6,845 nucleotides of DNA, from positions 1-6,845 of the forward strand of contig DIHU01000165.1 of NCBI GenBank assembly GCA_002420315.1. Direction: 5' to 3'. Position numbers and translations under genes: made by a program. The notes under the pieces are model-generated. The model made no database searches, was not told the DNA's origin, and saw nothing but the letters and a program-made list of their open reading frames with translations. Source of the stretch: Akkermansiaceae bacterium UBA5688. GTDB lineage: Bacteria; Verrucomicrobiota; Verrucomicrobiia; Verrucomicrobiales; Akkermansiaceae. Below, piece after piece: positions 1-6,444 of the stretch (its first letter is position 1; each line of letters begins with the position of its first letter).

Positions 1-206
1 CCGCAAGGTCTTCCCCCGGTGGGGTGGGGAGCTTTAGATAGCAGGGAGGGAGAGACCACCCGAGGTGGGCTAACGTCTGCCAATCGAAAATTGGGTCAGC
101 GCAGCTCTGAGGGCCCTGAGTTTGGATCGTAGGTGATCTCCAACTCAATACAGTTCGGTGAAACCGGCAGAATCAAAGTCAGGAGAATTAGGGTTTGTGT
201 ATGTGT
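1..206. other. Trailing region after the GxGYxYP gene; no complete gene
   Basis: I see no complete gene here. Two short GC-rich dyads are visible: CCACC-CGA-GGTGG at 56-68 and CCCC-GGT-GGGG at 14-24 (plus strand). Neither is followed by a run of T on the minus strand, so a classic intrinsic terminator for the minus-strand genes is not supported, although one of the dyads could still be part of a terminator. On the minus strand, the frame of the upstream GxGYxYP gene stays open past its stop for 36 codons, to TGA at 98..96. The second half of that tail reads like protein (see findings). Confidence 0.5.
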
Positions 207-1772
207 TCACTTCCTCTTTCGGCCGCTTTTGCTATGATGCTTTCTAAGAAGGCCAAGGAGTTGGCTCGCCGTTACGAAGCGTGTGCCGGACGGAAGCAGA
301 TCAATCGTCTTTTTGATGGCGTCCATCGGGCCCCCGATGCTGTCCCATGACCACGCATGAACGTTTACCAGAGCAAAACTGTTCGGATCGGTTGCCGGCG
401 AAGCGGGCAGCTTCTTTATAGCAGCAGCGACCTCTTTGGGGCTGGCCCCCTTCATGCCCTCCCAAAGAAGGTATCGGTATGAGAGGCAGGGCTTTCCGTT
501 GTGCCAGTCGAGTGCGCCGCGTCGTTTGTGGTAGGGGGCATAGTCTTTGTAGACGGCACCGAGCACGTTGGGATGTTCCAGAAGTTCGCGAGCCTGTGTC
601 ATATTGCCACCCGAATTGAGAAGGGTGACCACCGACAGGTTGCTAACCTTCATGGCCTGGGCGGTTTTCTTTGCAAATGCCTTCCGATTGGGGAGATAGT
701 TGTGGAAAGCGTAGCCGACCCCACTGGGTCCGACAATGAGCTCGTCGACATATTGACCACTGGAGGCCGAATGATAGATCTGGCGTTGGATACGCGGGGC
801 GACTTCACTGAGCACCGGTGCCATTTCCCAACTCATGGTGAACGTGCCCCGGTGTCGACTTCCCCAATGTTTTGTGCTCGTAGCGAAACTGTTTCCGAGC
901 CATTGGAGGTTGTCACCGTCACTCATCACGAAGGCGACGATCCGCTCCCCTTCCTTTACTTTCGTCAACGGTTTTGCCTCTGGGGGTGCAGGAACCTCCA
1001 CCTTCAGATGGGAGAGGGCGGAGAGGTTGGTGGACCAGTCGGCGGGAATGCCGGCGGCACCTCCCTTGCTGATATCTCGGACCCAATTCCTTTCATCCTT
1101 GCCCCACCCGTAAATCAGCTCTTCCGCAGCACATTCACGAGCGAATCGGGTGCGGAGATTGGCTGATACGTCCCAGAACACGAAGGCGTTTCGTTGCACA
1201 ATGAAATCTCGTAAATGCCACACTTTTTTTGGGGCTTGTTCGGCAAGGATACCTTTCGCGAACCGGTCTTTGAATGTCTCATAAGTTTCCACTGGATCGT
1301 CATGATCCGACACGTCGTGCAGCACCTTCAGCCCTTCTTTCTTTGCACGTTTCAGAATCGACTTGTGTATCGCGACCCCCTCAAACGGTCCACACAAGGC
1401 GGTGGCTGCGTTGATGCTTCGGTTGCCGGAGTCATAGACGATGCATCCCTTGATCTTCGCTCGAAAAGACGCAACTAGCTCCCACACCGTTGCAATCTGT
1501 TCAAGTTCGTATCCCTCTGTCTCCAATTCATTGAGTAGAATTTTCTGCATGCCGCCTCCCTTGATCCAGACTCTTGCTTCCGTCTTGTTGACTAAGCCCT
1601 GCAGGGTTGCAGCCAGCGTCCTCTCCGCGTCAGAAGCTCTTCTGATGTCAATTACGCTGAGCTTTTGATTGGGCGCCTTGTCATTCTGCGCAGGTTTATC
1701 GCCGGCATCAACCATGACGCACAGACCATATAGTATCGGAAGTATTAGGTAGCGAAGCATGGAGCGTATCAT
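207..1772 (-). CDS. GxGYxYP-family putative glycoside hydrolase, exported
   Basis: This 521-residue protein fits the GxGYxYP putative glycoside hydrolase family (N- and C-terminal GxGYxYP domains); no reaction can be assigned from sequence. Numbered from ATG 1772, residues 1-23 look like a signal peptide: basic start MIRSMLR, hydrophobic LILPILYGLCVMV, small residues before GDK, so export is likely. The N-terminal domain spans roughly residues 38-200. The C-terminal domain begins near residue 277 with the conserved-looking MSDGDN at 283-288, an acidic cluster that may be catalytic or metal-binding. The name-giving motif is at 351-357 as GVGYAFH, so the last two positions (Y, P) are replaced by F, H. 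The C-terminus is basic (SGRKRK). Start choice: the open frame begins at TTG 1793, but no Shine-Dalgarno precedes it and ATG 1772 places the signal peptide normally; ATG 1760 is a further alternative. It follows the symporter stop by 27 nt, so it is probably the last gene of the same operon. Confidence 0.85.
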   Translation of the reverse strand: MIRSMLRYLILPILYGLCVMVDAGDKPAQNDKAPNQKLSVIDIRRASDAERTLAATLQGLVNKTEARVWIKGGGMQKILLNELETEGYELEQIATVWELVASFRAKIKGCIVYDSGNRSINAATALCGPFEGVAIHKSILKRAKKEGLKVLHDVSDHDDPVETYETFKDRFAKGILAEQAPKKVWHLRDFIVQRNAFVFWDVSANLRTRFARECAAEELIYGWGKDERNWVRDISKGGAAGIPADWSTNLSALSHLKVEVPAPPEAKPLTKVKEGERIVAFVMSDGDNLQWLGNSFATSTKHWGSRHRGTFTMSWEMAPVLSEVAPRIQRQIYHSASSGQYVDELIVGPSGVGYAFHNYLPNRKAFAKKTAQAMKVSNLSVVTLLNSGGNMTQARELLEHPNVLGAVYKDYAPYHKRRGALDWHNGKPCLSYRYLLWEGMKGASPKEVAAAIKKLPASPATDPNSFALVNVHAWSWDSIGGPMDAIKKTIDLLPSGTRFVTASQLLGLLRKHHSKSGRKRK

Positions 1773-1799
1773 TCCATTATCCGCTGGTGTCAATCAAGC

Positions 1800-3296
1800 T
1801 TAGCACGACGATGTTTTTCTTGAGATCATAAAGGTGCTTACAACCAATCCGACCAGAAAAATGGTTAAGGTTCCGACTACAATTGTGAGGTTACTATGAA
1901 TCATGGGTTGGAGCTTTTGAGGAATCCAGGAGGAGCTGAGCCAGAAAATCACGATGACACCCAAGGTCACTCCGGTGGCTGCGGCTGCGTTTCCTGCCCT
2001 CTTCACAATGAGTCCAAGCAGAAACAGACCCAGCATGCCACCGGCGAAGATACCTGAAAGTTGCCACCAGATATCGAGGATGTTCTTGGTCTCACGGGTG
2101 AGGAGTAGCGCTATGCTGGTTCCAATGATGCCCCAGACGACTGTTGAAACTCTCAAGACCAACATAGCCTCTTTTTCATTTACGGCTTGCGCACGGCGAA
2201 ATAGCCGGGTCCAAAGATCTTTGAGTGTGATTGTAGCGGAGCTGTTCAGGCTTGTGTCGATCGTGCTCATAGCTGCGGCAGCAAGTGCGGCGATGATGAG
2301 TCCGCCAAGACCTGTTGGCAGGTGATGAGTCATGAAATGGGGGAGGATGGAGTCTTCGAACTTGCCTTCTCCGGCCATTTTCTGAATGGCTGCGATCTCC
2401 TCGGGCATGGACTGATAAAAGCTGAAGAGCAGTGATCCAATCAGGAAGAATAGGAGTGAAACTGGGATGTAAAGCATCGCGCCGATCCACAGCGATCGAT
2501 TTGCGGCGTCGTCGTTTTGCGCGGTGTGGTAGCGCTGGACGTAGTTTTGATCGATGCCGAAATTTGTCAGGTTGATGAAAAGTCCGTATACCAAGACGAT
2601 CCAAACAGTGGAGGTGGCTAGGTCGGCTATGTTCCAGCTGCCGAGTGAGAATTTTTCGTTGTCGACTGCGATTGCAAACGCGCCTGATGCGCCATCTGGA
2701 TGCTTGGCGAGGATAGTGCCAATTACCAAGATCGCTCCCAGGGTGAGAACGATCGATTGAATGGCGTCGGTCCAGATTACCGCTTCAATTCCTCCTATCA
2801 AGGTATAGGCGGTGACTAGTATTCCGGAAACAAGGATGATGCTGGTGAGATCCCAGCCGGTGATTTGCTGTAAGCCGATGGCTACTCCAAGCATGATGGT
2901 TGCGGTGCGCGCGATTTGGGTTAGGAGATAGCAGATTACGGCATAGATCCGGGCCCAGACGCCAAAGCGTTTTTCGAGGTGCTCGTAGGCTGAAATTTCT
3001 CCGGTGTTGCGGTAGAATTTCACGAACCACTTCGTAGCGATGAGAACCGCGATCGGAATGGAGAGTGAAAACACAAAGGCGTTCCAGTTTCCGGCATAGG
3101 CTTTGCCGGGTACGCCGATGAATGTATTCGAAGAGAGATAGGTTCCGAAGAGGCTGAGTCCGATGACCCATCCGGGTAAGCGTCCGCCTGCTTTCATAAA
3201 ACCCTCAGAAGTTTTGCTGCGGCAAGCGAAACAGAAACCAACGCCTAAGACGATGGCGAGATAGGTAGTGAGGACGATGATGTCGGCTGTCTTCAT
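1800..3296 (-). CDS. Sodium:solute symporter, SSS/SLC5 family
   Basis: A 498-residue inner-membrane protein with about 13 hydrophobic segments, the usual size and layout of SSS (LeuT-fold) sodium-substrate symporters. Numbered from ATG 3296, it carries the SSS signature GGIEAVIWTDAIQ at 168-180, DQNYVQRY at 249-256, and AMSTIDTSLNSSAT at 342-355, the region that holds the Ser/Thr sodium-site residues in this family. It should couple sodium entry to uptake of a small organic solute; substrate cannot be read from sequence. Its position between a sialidase-like gene and a putative glycoside hydrolase suggests a sugar or sialic acid, which is inference. Start choice: the frame extends to GTG 3305, but GAGGAGG ends only 1 nt before that GTG and 10 nt before ATG 3296, so the ATG is the start. 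Its ATG overlaps the preceding TGA as ATGA, indicating translational coupling to the sialidase-like gene. Confidence 0.93.
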   Translation of the reverse strand: MKTADIIVLTTYLAIVLGVGFCFACRSKTSEGFMKAGGRLPGWVIGLSLFGTYLSSNTFIGVPGKAYAGNWNAFVFSLSIPIAVLIATKWFVKFYRNTGEISAYEHLEKRFGVWARIYAVICYLLTQIARTATIMLGVAIGLQQITGWDLTSIILVSGILVTAYTLIGGIEAVIWTDAIQSIVLTLGAILVIGTILAKHPDGASGAFAIAVDNEKFSLGSWNIADLATSTVWIVLVYGLFINLTNFGIDQNYVQRYHTAQNDDAANRSLWIGAMLYIPVSLLFFLIGSLLFSFYQSMPEEIAAIQKMAGEGKFEDSILPHFMTHHLPTGLGGLIIAALAAAAMSTIDTSLNSSATITLKDLWTRLFRRAQAVNEKEAMLVLRVSTVVWGIIGTSIALLLTRETKNILDIWWQLSGIFAGGMLGLFLLGLIVKRAGNAAAATGVTLGVIVIFWLSSSWIPQKLQPMIHSNLTIVVGTLTIFLVGLVVSTFMISRKTSSC

Positions 3297-4657
3297 TCCG
3301 GCCACGCCTCCTCATTAAGGGCTACGCCAGGCTTCAGATTTTCGGGGTCAATGACCACGTGCTTTACTCGCTTGCGGTTCCAAGTGTAAGTCATGTGGAC
3401 AAGGCCATCCTTAGTTTGAATCATTGCTGGATAGGAAAACTCTCCTTCTGTCGCTTTTTCAATCACAGCCAGAGCTTTCCACACGATTCCGTCATCGCTG
3501 ATGGCTAGATGGATGGCATGCCGTTTGCCCCAGCCATTGTTGCCTTGCCCACCGAGGTGATTGTAGAGGAGGAGATGTCGACCATCGGACAGAGTTAGAC
3601 CTTCGATGCCTGAGTTGTTGTTGGGAAGGCCGAGCTTTTTAAGGGCGCTCCAGCTTTCTCCGCCATCCTTTGATTCGTTCGTGATGATGGCCCCATGTTT
3701 AGAGCGATAAAGGGCCTGAATCCGTTGGCCGGGGTGGTTAAGCAGGGTTGGCTGAATGACCTGAAAGAGCTGCTGTTGTGGCTCAACGCGGGACCATTCA
3801 CCGTTGTTTAGTTTCTCAAAATGAAAGCGCCAATCATCACTGTGCTCTGTGGATGAGGGGAAGAGTAGAGCGCCATTTTCTAGACGTATTGGTTTTGACC
3901 TAACCGGCCCATCAATTCCTTCGGGAAGGCGTTGCGCGGATTGGAAAGAGCGGCCGCGGTCGTAGCTCAGCATCAGTTCACCCCACCATTCTTGTGGGTT
4001 GGGGCCGATTTTGAAAAAGAGCATGAGCGGCTCATTACCTTCTGGTTGGTAAAGGACAGGATTCCAGCAGGGGTAGCGCAGGTTCTTGTGCTGCAAGCCG
4101 TCGGCCCATCGGCGGGAAGACGACCAGCGCTTCCCGTCGTGGTAACTCGACCAGATGCCGACATCCGGGTTCTTTTCTTTGGTGCCCCCGAACCAAGCGG
4201 CAACGAGACCGCGCGAGGTTTGTGCGAGTGTTGAGGCATGGCATTCCTTGTGGGGGGCATTTTGGAAGATGAACTCTTCGCTGATGAGCCCTGAGAAACG
4301 CGCGGGAGTGACTTCTTTCGGCTTGCGAGGTTGCAGTATTGAGGGTGGATAAGACACGCAGTCTTCATGCTTGATAAAATAAAGGCGCCCGTTTTCCGAT
4401 CCGACGATCAGGTCCGGTTTTCCATTCTTATCAAAGTCGCAGACTGTCGGACTACTAGTATGGCCGGACACATTTCGTTTCGCGAGGTTGCCGATCTTTT
4501 TAAGTATGACCTTTCCGTCTCCGGCATCCTGACAATTTCTCCACCAAGTCGTATTTTGGGAATTCGTAAGGATGTCGAGCCGCCCGTCTTTGTCCCAGTC
4601 GACCACTGCGAGCTTTACTCGGCCTGAGCCTCCTGCTGTGGCGGCGTTAAGTCTCAC
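3293..4657 (-). CDS. Sialidase-like (BNR_2/COG4692-type) domain with two FG-GAP blades; 3' part of an interrupted gene
   Basis: As an ORF from GTG 4657 this is 454 residues, but its true beginning is almost certainly the upstream ORF in the same frame. Residues 1-100 are two FG-GAP propeller blades with acidic loops DWDKDGRLD (20-28) and DFDKNGKPD (74-82). From about residue 125 to the end is a sialidase-like propeller: ECHAST (138-143), AAWFGGTKE (153-161), a canonical Asp-box SKDGGESW (329-336), weaker Asp-box-like copies around 172-178, 231-238 and 387-393, and a conserved-looking tail near 407-437 (FSYPAM, HMTYTWNRKR). This matches the predicted-neuraminidase type rather than classical GH33 with an N-terminal FRIP motif, which I do not see, so removal of sialic acid is a candidate activity only. 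A GGAG 11 nt before GTG 4657 could permit internal initiation, but that product would begin mid-propeller and lack a signal peptide. Its TGA overlaps the symporter ATG. Confidence 0.85.
   Translation of the reverse strand: MRLNAATAGGSGRVKLAVVDWDKDGRLDILTNSQNTTWWRNCQDAGDGKVILKKIGNLAKRNVSGHTSSPTVCDFDKNGKPDLIVGSENGRLYFIKHEDCVSYPPSILQPRKPKEVTPARFSGLISEEFIFQNAPHKECHASTLAQTSRGLVAAWFGGTKEKNPDVGIWSSYHDGKRWSSSRRWADGLQHKNLRYPCWNPVLYQPEGNEPLMLFFKIGPNPQEWWGELMLSYDRGRSFQSAQRLPEGIDGPVRSKPIRLENGALLFPSSTEHSDDWRFHFEKLNNGEWSRVEPQQQLFQVIQPTLLNHPGQRIQALYRSKHGAIITNESKDGGESWSALKKLGLPNNNSGIEGLTLSDGRHLLLYNHLGGQGNNGWGKRHAIHLAISDDGIVWKALAVIEKATEGEFSYPAMIQTKDGLVHMTYTWNRKRVKHVVIDPENLKPGVALNEEAWPE
3307..3313 (-). promoter_or_regulatory. 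Strong Shine-Dalgarno of the symporter gene
   Basis: GAGGAGG on the minus strand lies 10 nt before ATG 3296 and inside the last codons of the sialidase-like gene. It settles the start at 3296 over GTG 3305. It is the only strong ribosome-binding site seen in the window; the other starts have weak or no recognisable ones. Confidence 0.8.
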
Positions 4658-4678
4658 CGGTTGAAGATCTCCATCAAG

Positions 4679-4699
4679 AAAGAGGCGAGTTTCCTCTTT
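4679..4699 (-). other. Hairpin 12 nt downstream of the in-frame TGA
   Basis: On the minus strand AAAGAGG-AAACTCG-CCTCTTT forms a perfect 7-bp stem with a 7-nt loop, starting 12 nt after the TGA. It could be chance within coding sequence, a stimulator of readthrough, or a SECIS-like element. The loop lacks the GU-containing apical features known from bacterial SECIS elements, and the codon position is structural rather than redox-active. Confidence 0.45.
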
Positions 4700-4711
4700 G
4701 GTCCGGCTCTG

Positions 4712-4714
4712 TCA
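4712..4714 (-). other. In-frame TGA, codon 506 of the fusion gene
   Basis: TGA followed by CAG. The frame is intact before and after. The following C puts it in the relatively leaky UGA-C context, which is known to raise readthrough in some systems; whether it does so here is unknown. Confidence 0.9.
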
Positions 4715-6229
4715 GGTGAGGAAACCCTCTTGGTCAAGTATGACGAGGTCGAGCTTGCCGTCCGTATCAAAATCCGTTGCTAATGGGGTAGTTCGCCATT
4801 GAGTCTGCAGGTTTTCGGCAAGGTTTTTCCACCAGTAGAAGGAGGGTGGTTCCTCCTTGGTCCAAAAGGAAAGGGGTTCTTGAGTAAGGCCGCTTTCGGT
4901 GTTGCGTAGCAATTGTAGTCTGGGCCAGATGGAGTTGACTAGGATGTCGTCGAGACCGTCATCATTCCAGTCTGCAACCGATAGGGTGGTGTAGCCCCAC
5001 TTTGCTTCGGCAGGCCCCTGGATCGAACCATTTTCCCCCGCCATAATTCGAAACACCTTATTGTCAGCTTTTAGTAATTCCGGAGCCGACCATTTTGTGC
5101 CTTTGCCATCGAGGTTAGTAAAGAGTGCAATATTGCCGGCGGTATTTCCGCAAAGAATATCCTCGTCACCGTCTTTATCCCAGTCGTGGGCAAATGGTGT
5201 GGCGAGGGCGCCGAACTTCAACTCATCTGCTTCTTGTTGGAAGTAAACCGGTTGCTTGAAGACTGGAAGACTCACCCCTTCTGGCGAGATATTTTCCACC
5301 AAGGCGACGCGTCCGTCTTCGTCACCGACAATCAGATCAAGGTCGCCGTCTTTGTCCCAGTCGAGAGCAGTGGGCGTGATCATTTGCAAGTGCATGGCAA
5401 GAGGCTGTCCATCTGCGCCCACTAGTTTTAAGCCGGAGCCGTATTCCGGGTTGGTAGCGGAGCCTACATTTTGGAAATAGGTGAAGCGATCGAGGAACTC
5501 TCCGCATAGCAAATCAAGGTCACCGTCTCCATCAAAGTCCGCGAAGTTCGGGCTTGGCCAGCCATAGACGTCAATTGGTGCGCCACCAGCCTCGATTTTT
5601 ACGGGATTCTTTGTGTATTCTCCACCTTCGTTCTTGATCAGGTAGACCCAACCGTGAAGTGGGCCATTCTGCCAGCGGCCTTGCGCGTCATAGGCGTGAT
5701 CCCATTCGTAGTCCGACCAGTCGCCAACTCCTACGATGATATCCTGATCACCATCCTGCTCCCAATCGACATAACGCCACATGTTCGCGCGGGTGCGGCC
5801 TTTGCCTTGGTGAATTTTTGAAGTTGGGTAGATCTTGTCTAGGCGGCTGAATTGATTGGTGCGAAAGTCGACATATTCCTGGTTCTCGCGCAGGATACGT
5901 GCTTCACCTTCGACGTAGCTGATCTGAATATTGTGACCGGTTTTTGCGATGTGGACGCCTGGTTTGAAAACCGGCATTTTGACTGAAGGGTCTTGCGTAG
6001 GGTTTTCAAAAAAATAGAGACCGTTGCTGGGCTTATCTGGGCATGAGACGACCAAATCTAAGTCGCCATCTCCATCGTAGTCCATTGGTAGGGGCCAGGC
6101 CCAAAGTCCGACGCCGAGATCGACGATGAGACCCGGATTATTATACTTCAGAGGCTGGAGTTTCCAGTTTTCGGCAAGTATCGTTCCAGAAAGTAGGAAG
6201 AATAATAGGGGGGCGAAAATAAAGTTCAT
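4712..6229 (-). CDS. Secreted FG-GAP/VCBS repeat propeller protein; 5' part of an interrupted gene
   Basis: A 505-residue ORF with a clear signal peptide at residues 1-19 (MNFIFAPLLFFLLSGTILA, cleavage before ENW). The rest is FG-GAP/VCBS-type propeller blades carrying seven acidic D-x-D-x-D-G-like loops: 50-58 (DYDGDGDLD), 155-163, 231-239 (DFDGDGDLD), 290-298 (DWDKDGDLD), 349-357, 420-428 and 486-494. Such loops bind calcium in integrin-type propellers, and these domains usually serve binding or scaffolding outside the cytoplasm. The ORF stops 11 codons after its seventh loop, mid-blade, at TGA 4714..4712. The identical frame continues into two further blades and a sialidase-like domain, so this is the 5' half of a longer gene. 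ATG 6229 is supported by the signal peptide starting right there, although no Shine-Dalgarno is evident. The TAG of a possible gene remnant lies 5 nt upstream. Confidence 0.9.
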   Translation of the reverse strand: MNFIFAPLLFFLLSGTILAENWKLQPLKYNNPGLIVDLGVGLWAWPLPMDYDGDGDLDLVVSCPDKPSNGLYFFENPTQDPSVKMPVFKPGVHIAKTGHNIQISYVEGEARILRENQEYVDFRTNQFSRLDKIYPTSKIHQGKGRTRANMWRYVDWEQDGDQDIIVGVGDWSDYEWDHAYDAQGRWQNGPLHGWVYLIKNEGGEYTKNPVKIEAGGAPIDVYGWPSPNFADFDGDGDLDLLCGEFLDRFTYFQNVGSATNPEYGSGLKLVGADGQPLAMHLQMITPTALDWDKDGDLDLIVGDEDGRVALVENISPEGVSLPVFKQPVYFQQEADELKFGALATPFAHDWDKDGDEDILCGNTAGNIALFTNLDGKGTKWSAPELLKADNKVFRIMAGENGSIQGPAEAKWGYTTLSVADWNDDGLDDILVNSIWPRLQLLRNTESGLTQEPLSFWTKEEPPSFYWWKNLAENLQTQWRTTPLATDFDTDGKLDLVILDQEGFLT

Positions 6230-6232
6230 TAC

Positions 6233-6252
6233 TGCTAGGAATTTGCTTTTGG
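6233..6252. repeat. Direct repeat, copy A (pair with 6802-6821)
   Basis: TGCTAGGAATTTGCTTTTGG matches the copy at 6802-6821 at 19 of 20 positions, in the same orientation, 569 nt apart. Each copy contains a minus-strand TAG stop preceded by AAT TCC and is followed closely by a minus-strand gene start. The pair brackets the lipoprotein gene. Confidence 0.7.
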
Positions 6253-6342
6253 GGTGGGGCGCTTGGGATCGCCGTTGAGGAGATCGTAGAAGGGAGAAAG
6301 TGGGTGAATGTCATAGTTAAACCTTGATGCTTTTCCGAAGAA
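6235..6342 (-). pseudogene. Possible displaced 3' end of an unidentified gene
   Basis: Thirty-five codons are open on the minus strand between an in-frame TAA and TAG 6237..6235. The translation includes FNYDIHPLSPFYDLLNGD and ends PKRPTPKANS, which reads like a real C-terminus. There is no start codon or ribosome-binding site for it. Its last residues (PKANS-stop) resemble those of the gene ending at the right edge of the window (PKENS-stop), and the nucleotides there form a near-perfect repeat. I infer it may be the original 3' end of that upstream gene or of a relative, cut off by insertion of the lipoprotein segment. No family is recognised, and chance cannot be excluded at this length. 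Confidence 0.35.
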
Positions 6343-6356
6343 TTAAAGGTAACTGC
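6339..6356. repeat. Short direct repeat, copy 1 (pair with 6395-6414)
   Basis: AGAATTAAAGGTAACTGC recurs at 6395-6414 with a 2-nt insertion (AGAATTAGAAAGGTAACTGC), start-to-start 56 nt. It sits at the edge where the possible gene remnant ends and the AT-richer sequence begins. Confidence 0.65.
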
Positions 6357-6394
6357 CAATTATGCCCCGCGCGTGACTAACCGTGAGTGCTTAA

Positions 6395-6414
6395 AGAATT
6401 AGAAAGGTAACTGC
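6395..6414. repeat. Short direct repeat, copy 2 (pair with 6339-6356)
   Basis: Second copy of AGAATTA(GA)AAGGTAACTGC in direct orientation. The function is unknown; a recombination scar or protein-binding repeats are both possible. Confidence 0.65.
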
Positions 6415-6421
6415 TTCGCAC

Positions 6422-6444
6422 CTCACTAAAAACACAATTGTGAG
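6422..6444 (-). terminator. Weak candidate terminator after the lipoprotein gene
   Basis: On the minus strand CTCAC and GTGAG pair across a 13-nt loop that includes the self-complementary CACAATTGTG (6433-6442) followed by TTTTT. It starts about 10 nt after the lipoprotein stop. The stem is only 5 bp and the T run lies inside the loop rather than after the stem, so this is a poor terminator; the 10-bp palindrome might instead be an operator. Confidence 0.22.

Larger units (their letters stand above)
3293..6229 (-). pseudogene. Propeller-sialidase fusion gene interrupted by one in-frame TGA
   Basis: Read as one gene this is 978 codons: signal peptide, nine FG-GAP acidic loops, then a sialidase-like domain. 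Codon 506 is TGA. The 18 codons between that TGA and GTG 4657 are open and fit the propeller (KEETRLFLDGDLQPVRLN follows the stop closely), and there is no frame change on either side. Aligning the strand after each acidic loop (GRVALVEN, GNIALFTN, GRLYFIKH with GFLT-stop-QSR) puts the stop at a position filled by L, L and F, so TGG or TTA is a plausible ancestor. The genome uses TGG for Trp in this gene (both Trp of FYWWKN) and TGA as an ordinary stop in the window, so a UGA=Trp genetic code does not explain it. Otherwise the gene shows no decay, so the lesion is recent, a sequence error, or tolerated by readthrough or reinitiation. I label it a pseudogene provisionally. Confidence 0.65.

Noticed and set aside
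201..350. Plus-strand 49-codon ORF starting MCSLPLS with AGGAG some distance upstream
   Set aside because: It mirrors the end of the GxGYxYP gene antisense, the Shine-Dalgarno is too far away (about 15 nt), and the peptide resembles no family.
501..1166. 221-codon open frame on the plus strand
   Set aside because: It is antisense to the well-supported GxGYxYP gene and has no recognisable domain or start site; it is a frame shadow.
2176..3171. Two minus-strand ORFs (142 and 128 codons) inside the symporter gene
   Set aside because: They are alternate-frame readings of a gene with clear membrane segments and SSS motifs.
4712..4714. UGA reassigned to tryptophan across the genome
   Set aside because: Trp is encoded by TGG elsewhere in the same gene, and TGA ends the sialidase and GxGYxYP genes at sensible places.
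4679..4714. Selenoprotein
   Set aside because: The position is a structural blade strand, there is no redox motif, and the hairpin loop lacks the known bacterial SECIS features; kept only as a low-weight alternative.
6141..6359. 72-codon minus-strand ORF over the spacer and the signal peptide of the propeller gene
   Set aside because: It overlaps the propeller gene start in another frame and has low-complexity S/P/T-rich content with no homology pattern.
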